Translations under genes and position numbers: made by a program
Part shown: positions 1-8,643 of the stretch, piece after piece
Numbering within the stretch: the stretch's first letter is position 1
How the letters are laid out: each line of letters starts with the position of its first letter
Notes under the pieces: model-generated
Told to the model about the DNA's origin: nothing
Seen by the model: the letters and a program-made list of their open reading frames with translations, nothing else
The model's database searches: none
Assembly: GCA_965112735.1 (NCBI GenBank)
Contig: OZ218952.1
Location: forward strand, 1-64,000
Length of the DNA: 64,000 bases
Direction: 5' to 3'
Origin: Phaeosaccion multiseriatum
Lineage: Eukaryota; Ochrophyta, other classes

Positions 1-714
1 GGAAGGAGGGAGCGAGGGAGGGAGGCAGGGAGGGAGGGAGGGAGGGAAGGAGGGAGGGAGGGAAGGAGGGAGGGAGGGAGGGAGGGAGGGACGCAGGGAG
101 GGAGGGAGGGAGGGGGGAGAGGGAAGGAGGGAGCGAGGGAGGGAGGCAGGAAGAGAGGGATGGAGGGAGGGAGGGAGGGACGGACGAAGGGCGGGAGGGA
201 GGGAGGGAGGGAGGGAGGGAGGGAGGGAGGGAGGGAGGGAGGGAGGAAGGGAGGGAGGGAGGGAGGGAGGGACGGAGGGAGGAAGGGAGACAGGGAGGGA
301 GGGAGTGGGGGAGGGAGGGACGGAGGGACGGAGCGAGGGAGGGAGCGAGGAAGGGAGGGAGGAAGGAAGGATGGGAGGGAAGGAGGAAGAGAAGGAGGAA
401 TGAAGGGAGGGAGGGATGGAGGGGAGGGAGGGAGGGTGGAAGGATACAGGGAGGGAGGGAGGTAGGGAGAGAGGCATGGAGGGAGAGAGGGAGGGAGGGA
501 GAGAGGGAGGGATGGACGGAGGGAGGGAGGGAGGGAACGAATGAGGGAGGCAGGCAGGCAGGCAGGGAGGGAGGAAGGGACGGAGGGAGGGAGGGAGGGA
601 GGAAGGAGAGAGGGAGGGAGGGAGGGAGGGAGGGAGGGAGGGAGCGAGGGAGGAGGGAGGGAGGCAGGGATGGCGCGAGGGAGGGAGGGAGGGAGGGAGG
701 GAGCGAGGAGGGAG
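1..714. repeat. GGGA-rich purine microsatellite
   Basis: Almost pure purine on the + strand, built of GGGA, GGAGGGA and GGCAGGGA steps with scattered C and T interruptions. It ends abruptly where the LTR at 715 begins. Open frames across it (Glu-Gly-Arg repeats) arise from the repeat and are not genes. Such tracts can form triplex or G-quadruplex structures; that is general knowledge, not shown here. Confidence 0.97.
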
Positions 715-945
715 TGTGCTATTGTCCTATATAGTGTTGGGCATACATTCAGGGGTCACAGAAATATGAGTGTAACCTTCATGGACACCCCTGACCCAGG
801 GGGGATAGAAAGAGAGTGCTCTCCACTCTTTTCTTGCAAGCTCTAAGTGAGTAGTAAAGACTTAATACGGACACCGACGCCCCACCAGAGGCGCGGCGAA
901 TACTTGGTCCAAACCCCTTAAGCTTTTCTACGTCAGCTTAGCACA
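715..945 (+). mobile_element. LTR of Ty3/gypsy element A1 (5' LTR)
   Basis: A 231-bp segment starting TGTGCT and ending AGCACA, followed by a leader and then a gag frame at 1071. Its second half (from about 870) closely matches the second half of the LTR at 12895-13142, including the GACGCCCCACCA and CCAAACCCCTTAA blocks, while the first halves differ. It is therefore an LTR of the same family but not a twin of the 3' copy. A TATATAG stretch near 729 could be a promoter element. No target duplication is visible because the left flank is the GGGA tract. Confidence 0.8.
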
Positions 946-1070
946 GAACTAGTTCTCGCATAAAGAGTTGCGAAAGAAAGAAATAGCATTTGCAGGAGTT
1001 CTGAGGAGACGTCCGACGAGACTTCAGCAGCGGCAGATATCAGGTCAGTCTTCTAGGGTAACCTAGGAAG
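946..1070 (+). promoter_or_regulatory. Retrotransposon leader with palindromic putative primer site
   Basis: The sequence directly after the LTR begins GAACTAGTTCTCGCAT, and the first ten bases are a perfect palindrome. The same 16 bases follow the LTR of element B2 (22639-22654 on the minus strand), so they are conserved where the reverse-transcription primer should bind. They do not begin with TGG, which a tRNA 3'-end primer would require. The rest is untranslated leader up to the gag ATG. Confidence 0.55.
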
Positions 1071-1714
1071 ATGGCTATGTCTTCTTCAGACGCAGTTAGC
1101 GTTGACACGAGCGAGTGGAGAGGAGACTTTCCGATCCTTTCAGGGCAGAAGACTCCGTCTGGAGTTAAAAACTTCCTGTATGGCTTTGAGAGGGCCTCAG
1201 CAAGGATGCGTGATCGCAATAGGTCAAGTCGCATTCCCGACATGGCAACTTTGCTGTATGAGGTTCTGAGAATGGAAGCCAGCATGGAACTAAAGACAGT
1301 GGAAACAGATCTGAACACAGAGAGTGTGAAGAAATGGCTTGAGGATTGGTTGAAGAAACATTCTGAGAGCGACGTGCAGGGTGAGACACTTGCAGCTATT
1401 GCCAATAGCATCACGATAGACTGTCTGACTCGTGAGAATGCCGCAGCTTTGAGGGAGGCTCTGGGATATGCCCACACGAAGTTTATGGGCAAAATCAGTA
1501 ACAGCTGCTACAAGAGCCTGCTGCAAACAGAGGATAACACCAAAGCCAATTGGTATAAACCCAAAGATAAGGCGGCTACGAAGGCGTGTAAGCATGCTTT
1601 CACCAGTGATTTGACCAAGGACGATCCCAATATGATGAAGCTCATTAAGGATGCCGAGATACAGGCTCAGGGCACGATCGACTGGGATGAGAATTATGGA
1701 CAATGGTTTGAACT
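1071..1714 (+). pseudogene. Truncated gag of Ty3/gypsy element A1
   Basis: An open frame of about 215 codons before it is broken by element C1. It resembles the gag at 22544 (element B2): both have a Phe-x-Tyr motif, then an Arg-Ile-Pro-x-Met block, and both reach a Trp-x-x-x-Tyr-x-x-Trp-Phe motif, after which A1 is cut. The capsid-like N-terminal part is present, whereas the basic region and zinc knuckle expected downstream are absent. The start is the first ATG after the leader; the next ATG lies two codons later. Gag forms the retrotransposon particle and binds RNA. Whether this gag once belonged with the A2 pol at 8644 is plausible from LTR similarity but unproven. Confidence 0.75.
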
Positions 1715-3443
1715 CGCTGCTTCAGCAGCGGAGCCACGGAAGTTCTGTTCTCGCAGAGTGGAGTCGACGGAGAAACAGGGTATTGAGAGCCGAGGGGTAG
1801 GGTGTGGAGCGTGGGCGCGTGTGTGGACCCCGAGGGGGGTTTTAGGATAGAAATATATATGGTAGCAGATGGAAAAGCAGTGTTCTCTGCTGCTCGAGCT
1901 CAGAAGAGGAGGAGCCCTGCTGTACACGCCACCCTACCGTGATTGAAGGAGATCGAGAGCAGGTACGCGGGGGTGTGTGCAAGCAGGGAGGAGAGTAGAG
2001 ACGGTGGTGTAGGAAAGCAAGGATCGCAGTAGGGCCCGACTGCTTCTCTTGTGAGGGTGAAGGTGCTGTGTGCTTACTTGTGTCATGCTAACGGTTGCAA
2101 ACACAAGAGGTGCCCCCAATGCTAACGGTTGCAAGGGCTTGCGCTACGCACACACATCTAGTAGAAGTTTGAGAGCCTAGGTCTGACGTGCTAGCAGCCA
2201 GGTGCTCGCGTCTAGCCTAGAGTTTTTTCTTCTTCTCTCGCCGGTGACGGGGCCTCCACGCTCCCTCGTCGCCCTTTCCTCTCCATACGTTTCGCGGGGT
2301 TCTTCCACCCTAATCTCTCCGCCTCCTCCCTTCTCCACCCCGTGTGGCCCTTTCCCTACCGCGCGTGGTGTACCTTCGCCACCCCTCTGCCGCAGCAGCA
2401 GTATCCATCGCCCCCCCGCAGCAGCACGCGTTGTCAGTCGCCCCGGAGCAGCTCAGCATGTCTGTCTATGGCTCCTCGGCGGATCTCCGCCTCACCTTCG
2501 CAGATTCCTTCTCGGACAAAGCTTTTGTGGTTATTAAGGAGGCTGACAACGAGCTCGACTTCATGGCCGGCACTCTCTCTATGGGGGGCACCTCGTCACA
2601 GCCCACCTACACCCTGCGCTACCTGGACGACTCTGACAACCTGACTTTCGATGAGTGGACCTCGCTACTCGCCAAGGGGGCCAAATTTCGACGGACCCCT
2701 ACCCTCAAAGTCCGCTCTCGCCCCACCACTCCGCTAGAGGAAGGGGCCCTCTGGCACCTTATCTCCGACGCTACCCTCGAGCAGCTCGCACCCGGGGGGC
2801 CTGCCCAACTGGATCCCGCAGCCCGCCACCTTGGGGCCCTTTTTGACCCCATGGAGCGCGAGGCGGCAGCTGCCGAGCTTGTGGAGGAGGAGAGGCACGC
2901 TACAGACGCGGAGGGGGTGGAGGAGGTGGCCGCTGGAGGGGGTGATACTTCCCCGGGGGACGCGGAGGTGGATGCCGAGGATGGCGAGGAGGAGGGGAAG
3001 GAACACGAGGCCGAGCCGGCCGCAGACGCGGCCATGGTGGTGGCTCCTGTCTCTGCGACGACGCCCCAAGCCCCTGTGACGCAGGAGCTCCGCGATTTGG
3101 AGCTCGCCGCCCACCGCATGGAGTTGGAGGAGCGCATGGCTGCCGTTCGCGACCGCCAGCGTCATCGGGAGTTGGCGTCCCAACTCGACCTCGACAAGCT
3201 CGCCCAAGCCCGTGCCCTCTCCGCCAAGGAATCCGCTGTCGCCCTCAGCCGCGCTTCCCGTGACGCCGAGGCCCTTGCCCTCTCGGAGGCGACCTGCACC
3301 GAAACAAAAGGTAAAGCTATCCCCACTGCTGCCCTCCTGCTCAACAGAGGCACCGCCAGCCCGGTCATCAAGAGGGGTGCTGCGGGGATGAAGGAAGTCG
3401 CCCAACGCTTCCACATCACCGCCTCCACTGCCCTCGACCCCAT
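1715..3443 (+). mobile_element. Element C1, copy with unrelated cargo ORF
   Basis: It begins with the C-family 5' end, a perfect hairpin (CGCTGC-TTCA-GCAGCG), inside the A1 gag. The first roughly 620 bp match the other C copies (7819, 27306, 37172, 39793), including a doubled GCTAACGGTTGCAA motif near 2090 and 2120 and a pyrimidine-rich stretch after 2220. Beyond about 2340 it carries a different sequence from the other copies, with a long open frame. The 3' end is missing: at 3444-3447 it runs into element B gag, sharing a few bases (CTCCGAG) at the join. Confidence 0.7.
2344..3443 (+). CDS. Cargo ORF of element C1, unknown function
   Basis: An open frame of about 366 codons within C1 sequence; it reads on into element B in another frame, so its true C-terminus is lost. 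The ATG at 2344 and one at 2458 (Met-Ser-Val-Tyr) are both possible. The second is attractive because the sequence just before 2340 is still conserved C leader. Residues about 40-125 form a small globular-looking region ending in an acidic Tyr-Leu-Asp-Asp-Ser-Asp motif that recalls the acidic motif of PB1-like domains; this is weak. An alanine and glutamate-rich acidic tract follows (about residues 175-235), then a charged heptad-like helix (about 240-315), likely a coiled coil. No retrotransposon domain is visible. It may be a captured host gene or an element-specific protein. Confidence 0.45.
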
Positions 3444-4730
3444 CTCCGAGCGAAGAAAACCCCTCTGTTCAAATCCATGGAGTGGGACGTTGAGACAAAC
3501 GATGATGTTTACGGCAAGCCCCAATCAGGAGCTACTGCCAAGGCTGCGATGATTGCTTTCAAGACAGTGATCAAGCGTGCTGATGTCGGCATGCACGCAG
3601 TAGTAGTGAGCCACGAGCAGTCGAAGCCGATGGACTGGCACAAGGACTACAGTGGTTGGTTCAAGTCGGTGGTGGAAGTCATGATGAAGTTTCATGAGAC
3701 ACGCGCCATGGTCCGTAGTATCAATCTTCCCCTCACAGCACTCTTCCCTGGAGCAAAATTGACCAAGCTCAAAGGAGGTGCAGGAGGAGGAGGAGCAAGA
3801 GAAGAGGACAGAAAGCAAGATTCGGTGCGTGAACCACGTCGCCATGACAAGAAACGCAAGAGAAATGAAGATTACCGCGCGTTGCGGCAGCAGCAGAACA
3901 GTGATACTGCAGCTGCCAAGGCCGCTGACACTCAGGTCAGTGGTAGTGCCAAGGAAGGGGAAGGGTCGGGAGCCAAGGGTGGAGGCAGTGCCTCAGACCA
4001 AGAGAGCTCTGACCGAGTGTGCTTTGGGTGTGGAAAGCCTGGACATGGTTTGAGCGATTGCAAGACAACCCCTAAGGATAAGAAGAAGGCTATTTGGAAG
4101 AAGAAGCACCCCCCTGGCAATCGTTCAATGACTGCCTCAGTAGAGGAGTTGTCGGACAAGACAGTGGCCGTGAACACAGAAGGTGATCGAGGCGCTGTGA
4201 CCATTCGAGGCAAGGCAGAGCCGGAGATGGTGGAAGTACCTGCCCTCATGAGGATACCTTTCATATGGGATAGTGGGAATGACTTTGCGGCTTGCACCAC
4301 ACCGGAGATTGCGAAGCTCTGTGTGGAGAAGCTAGGGGCCAGGATAGAGGCGTGTGAGCCTGTTACGGTCAAGACCGCCAACGGCTTGGCAGAGACCAGC
4401 CAAGTGGTGAAGGGCATTTACTTAGAGTTTGAGATGCCGCATGCGACAGTGACGACGAGACAGATGGCAGAGAAGTACAACAACGCCTACGTCTTGGAAG
4501 GGCTGGACCAGCTTTGCCTTGGTCGCCCTCTGCAGGAACACTTTGGCCTGAAGGGCATTGGTGAGCAGTTCATGCAGAAGTTCAATGTCAAGAGGGTTGA
4601 GGAGGTGTTGGAGGCTGAGCGTGGGCGCGCCCTTGCAGAGAAGGAGCAAGAGCCTTACGGTTCGAGCGCCGCGCGAGTGATGAGCTTCCATTCCGAAAGC
4701 CCTACACTGCCGGAGGATGACCTCTTGCCC
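3444..4730 (+). pseudogene. Element B1 gag-protease fragment
   Basis: The frame joins C1 sequence at 3444 and reads as the C-terminal half of gag followed by protease; the first ATG inside it is at 3477. It matches element B2 on the minus strand. The N-terminal ~140 residues of gag are missing. Visible parts in order are the end of capsid, a Lys/Arg-rich basic stretch near 3790-3880, a CCHC zinc knuckle at about 4020-4062 (Cys-x2-Cys-x4-His-x4-Cys), and an aspartic protease motif Asp-Ser-Gly at about 4269-4277. In B2 the frame runs on into reverse transcriptase, so gag, protease and pol form one continuous frame in this family. Here the frame is cut at 4730 by an inverted C copy and resumes at 5151. 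Confidence 0.85.
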
Positions 4731-5150
4731 TTGCAACTGTTAGCATTGGGGGCACATCTTGTGTTTGCAACTGTTAGCATGACACAAGTAAGCACACAGC
4801 ATCCTCACCCTCACAAGAGAAGCAGTCGGGCCCTACTGCGATCCTTGCTTTCCTACACCACCGTCTCTACTCTCCTCCCTGCTTGCCCACACCCCCGCGT
4901 ACCTGCTCTCGATCTCCTTCAGTCACGGTAGGGTGGTGAGTGCAGCAGGGCTCCTCCTCTTCTGAGCTCGAGCAGCAGAGAACACTGCTTTTCCATCTGC
5001 TGCCATATATATTTCTATCCTAAAACCCCCCTCGGGGTCCACACACGCGCCCACGCACCACACCCTACCCCTCGGCTCTCAATACCCTGTTTCTCCGTCG
5101 ACTCCACTCTGCGAGAACAGAACTTCCGTGGCTCCGCTGCTGAAGCAGCG
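4731..5150 (-). mobile_element. Element C2, 420-bp short copy, inverted
   Basis: The reverse complement of the first 420 bp of element C. Its own 5' hairpin end lies at 5150 and its 3' limit is the second GTTGCAA motif at 4731. It splits the B1 gag-pol frame. Comparing the two flanks with the uninterrupted B2 sequence, the joined flanks keep essentially the same length as B2 (within one base). There is therefore no target duplication and little or no loss. The 3' limit differs from the GCGAGAA end of other C copies. Confidence 0.75.
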
Positions 5151-7818
5151 TGGTGAGTGACACAGAAGTCCCGAGGGTGGGAGCGATAGGCTCTCACCAA
5201 GTAACTAATGAAGTAGTGGACAAGTATGACAGTGTCATTGATTTCATCCAGCAGCCTGAAGCTGGGCAGGCTCCCTCTATGGAGGAGCTGCGCAGTCGGT
5301 TAGGGGGTGAAGTAGACAGAGCGGTGAGGGAGCATGGCTTCCCCGCCAAGTTGAGAGAGCCGATGATGAAGGCTCTTTTGAAGCATCCAGATGTGTGGCG
5401 CAACAAGCTGTTGTGCACAGATCCACCTGCCAAGGTGGAGCCTATGAAGGTGCAGTGGTATGACCACCAGCCTTTCTCTCGTCTTCCTATTCGGCAGGCT
5501 GGAGCGAAAGCCGCTGCCTGTAGGGAGTTCGTGAATAAGATGATTGACAATGGACTAGGGTATAGCAATCCACAGAGTCCGTATGCAAACCCAGCCTTTG
5601 CCGTTGCCAAGCCTGGCAAGCCCGGCGAGTATAGGATAGTTTGCGACCTTAGAGGAGTGAATCACTATGTGGTCAAGACTGATTTTGCCCTAGGCAATGT
5701 TGAGGACTACACTGAGGCCATGCGTGGCTGCAACTGGTTCACAGAGGGGGATCAGGTGGACTGTTTTTGGCAACAGCCTCTTGATAAAGACAGTCAAGAG
5801 CAGCACACCTACATTACTCCAGAGGCCAAGATCACTCCAACCAGAGTGCCTCAAGGCCAGAAGAATTCTGCGGCGTTTGTACAGGGTACGATGACAAATG
5901 TTTTCCGCAAAGAGCTTGCAAAGACAATTGGTGTGTACATTGATATTGTGTTTGGCTGGGGAGTTACAGGGGAGGACATTGTCGAGAGAGCAGAGCTGAT
6001 CATGGACAGAATGCACGAGCACAGACTGAAGCTTGGCATAAAGTCTTTTCGGCTCGGCAGAGATTTGAAGGCCCTTGGTCGGATATATGACAAGTTCGGC
6101 ACCCGCCATGACCCCGCTCGCATCCAGGGCCTGCTTGATCTGGGACGCCCAGTCACTGCGGCCAACTTGATGGAGTTTCTTTGTGCTCTCCAGTGGTTCC
6201 ACAAGTTCATACCAAAGTTCGCGCAGCTAGTAGGGCCTTTACAGCAGTTGCTGCATAAGGCATTTGGCCTTGCTAAGGTGAAGCCGCATCAGCAGAAGCG
6301 TTCCAAGGTCGTGGCAGCGACCGTCGATCTTGAAGGATTGTGGGAGTCAGAGCATGAGCAGGCCTTCCTGGCAATCAAGAAGGAGCTGGCATACAACACT
6401 GTTCGTGCCCACCCTGACCCTGAGAAGGTGGCTCTTGTTTTCCCCGATGCAAGTGACCTTTACTGGGGCTGCATGATTGCACAAGTCAGCCCTGACCAGT
6501 TGAGTCGCCCCGTCGAAGAAATGGACATGGAGCCTCTTGCACTTTGCTCGGGTGCGTATGTGAAGCACGAGCTTGCTCGCGCAACTGTTGATAAGGAAGG
6601 AGATGCAGTACATCGAGGTATGAATCAGAATGAGTACGCCTTGGTGTCAGCAAAGAAAGTCGTCATCTACTGCGACCACCGCAATTTGGCTTACCTCTTT
6701 TCTAATGACCCGGCTTACCCGGGCATGACCAAGCCTATGAGAGAACGTCTCCAGCGCACAGCAGTCAGTCTGCAGCGCTTTGATTACACGATTGAGCACA
6801 TTCCGGGCGAGCGCCATACGTGGGCAGATATTCTTAGTCGTTGGCGTGATAAGTGTAGTGCAGCTGTGGTGCCCAAGGTACTGACGCTGCGCAAGTTTGG
6901 GCCAATGCAAGTGTTTGACATGATGTGTGACGACTTCCTGTGGCCCTCTGCACTTGAGATCGCGGCCATTCAGGCTGAGGCTTTGCTTAGTCTGCCGGAC
7001 CAGAGCAAGGAGGTGGGGGAGTATGGCCGAGTACTTTTCCTATCTCCAGCTGGCGACGACCGATTGATTCGTGCGAGTACAGTCGATGGAGACCCGAAGA
7101 CCTTCAAGCAGGTCTGGATCCCTCACAAGGCAGAGGATTTGAGAGTGAGGATGACAGTGATTGGTCATCAAGGCAGCATGGGACACAGAGGTGTCAGCAA
7201 CACTCTTAGTGCCCTCCATGAGAAGTTTCTGTGGATGGGGCAGGAGAAGGACGTGAAGAGCTTCATTCGTGACTGCCTTCATTGTCTTAGCAACGGCGTA
7301 GGTGAGCGCATTCCGCGACCGCTACTGGAGCAGTGGCACGCGACGGGGCCTCAACAGATGATCTGTTTCGACTACGTTAAGATCGGCGATGGTATCATGT
7401 ATATGGACGCGCCAAGTGGGTTTCAAGAGATCCAAGTGAAGTACGTGCTATGTATTATGGATGACTTCTCGTCTCTGACGATGTACGAGCCGTGCTATGA
7501 AGCTACTGCGAAGGGATGTGCCCGTGCTCTGCTGCGATGGTTCGCGCAGCATGGAATCGTCCAGCGGTGGATGAGTGATAGAGGTGCTCACTTCTTGAAC
7601 GAAGTGATGGACGAGCTGCGGCAGCTGTTACGGTGTCATCATCACTTTGTGGTGGCACACAACCCATACAGCAGAGCCTTGGCGGAGCGAGGAGTGCAGA
7701 CTTTACAGAAGATTATGCAAGCGCTCATGTCAGAGCTCAGGCAGCCGCCAGAGACGTGGCCACAGTTGTTGCCCGTCATGGAGTCCATTGAGAACAGCAC
7801 CAGCAAGAGTAGCCGCTC
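5151..7818 (+). pseudogene. Element B1 pol: RT, RNase H, partial integrase
   Basis: This continues the B1 polyprotein after C2. Reverse transcriptase motif A has its Asp at 5750-5752, a Pro-Gln-Gly motif B lies near 5850, and motif C reads Tyr-Ile-Asp-Ile at 5936-5947 where active enzymes have two aspartates. RNase H follows, with Asp-Ala-Ser-Asp near 6446 and a Cys-Asp-His motif near 6671. Integrase has an HHCC zinc finger (about 7163-7290), a first catalytic Asp near 7370, the Ser-Asp-Arg-Gly motif near 7576 and the Glu in Ala-Glu-Arg-Gly near 7682. At 7818 the frame is cut by C3, so the integrase C-terminus and chromodomain seen in A2 and B2 are absent. The copy is dead through both interruptions and the altered motif C. 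Confidence 0.88.
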
Positions 7819-8614
7819 CGCTGCTTCAGCAGCGGAGCCACGGAAGTTCTGTTCTCGCAGAGTGGAGTCGACGGAGAAACAGGGTATTGAGAGCCGAGGG
7901 GTAGGGTGTGGTGCGTGGGCGCGTGTGTGGACCCCGAGGGGGGTTTTAGGATAGAAATATATATGGCAGCAGATGGAAAAGCAGTGTTCTCTGCTGCTCG
8001 AGCTCAGAAGAGGAGGAGCCCTGCTGCACTCACCACCCTACCGTGACTGAAGGAGATCGAGAGCAGGTACGCGGGGGTGTGGGCAAGCAGGGAGGAGAGT
8101 AGAGACGGTGGTGTAGGAAAGCAAGGATCGCAGTAGGGCCCGACTGCTTCTCTTGTGAGGGTGAGGATGCTGTGTGCTTACTTGTGTCATGCTAACAGTT
8201 GCAAACACAAGATGTGCCCCCAATGCTAACAGTTGCAAGGGCTTGCGCTACGCACACGCATCTAGTAGAAGTTAGAGACCCTTAGCCTGGTGTAGTATGG
8301 AGCTCTCGCCGGGCAAAAGGTTTTTTCTTTCTCCACCCACCCACCCATCTAGATTAGTTTAGTACTTAGTAGTTAGATACTCAGTAGTTAAGGGGGGGAT
8401 GAGCGGCTCCTCGGAACCGCTGCCCCCAAAGGCCCGTGCTCGCCCCCGTCAGGGGAGCGACACCCCAGGGACACTGTGTGCCTCGAGGTGAGTCCTCCAC
8501 AGGACTGCACTCTTAATGAAAAGTTTATCCCCCAGCATTGGCGACGACTGAATGTGGAGGAGCGAGGCCTCTCAATGGGTACCCAGTTTTGATGGAGTGC
8601 AACGACTGCGAGAA
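7819..8614 (+). mobile_element. Element C3, 796-bp internally deleted copy
   Basis: It starts with the C hairpin, keeps about 510 bp of the C 5' region up to a TTTTTTCTTTCT run, then passes through CCACCC repeats and TAGTTAGATAC repeats into the C 3' tail from about 8396, ending GCGAGAA at 8614. The copy at 39793-40588 has the same length and the same internal structure, so this is a defined short subfamily. It interrupts B1 integrase on the left. On the right it abuts an inverted piece of B gag, so this site is rearranged rather than a simple insertion. Confidence 0.8.
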
Positions 8615-8643
8615 ATACCGTGTTGGTGGAGTCCACCATGTTG
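8615..8643 (-). pseudogene. 29-bp inverted fragment of element B gag start
   Basis: The reverse complement of this stretch matches the first codons of B2 gag (Met-Val-Asp-Ser-Thr-Asn-Thr-Val, at 22544 on the minus strand). It is the only trace here of the B gag N-terminus missing from B1 at 3444. It lies in opposite orientation to B1, which suggests an inversion or template switch during assembly of this mosaic. Confidence 0.7.

Noticed and set aside
1-714. Telomeric repeat
   Set aside because: GGGA steps are irregular and lack a T-containing telomere unit such as TTAGGG or TTTAGGG.
160-846. Two Gly-Glu-Arg-rich open frames
   Set aside because: They are translations of the GGGA microsatellite; the second runs on into the LTR.
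1715-2180. C 5' region as an ordinary LTR (TG start at TGCTTCAG)
   Set aside because: No copy shows paired repeats around an internal region, no CA end or target duplication is consistent, and clean joins at several sites include the bases before the TG.
8552-8643. ATG at 8552 as the true start of the A2 pol protein
   Set aside because: This stretch is the tail of C3 plus an inverted gag fragment; the frame is open there by chance.
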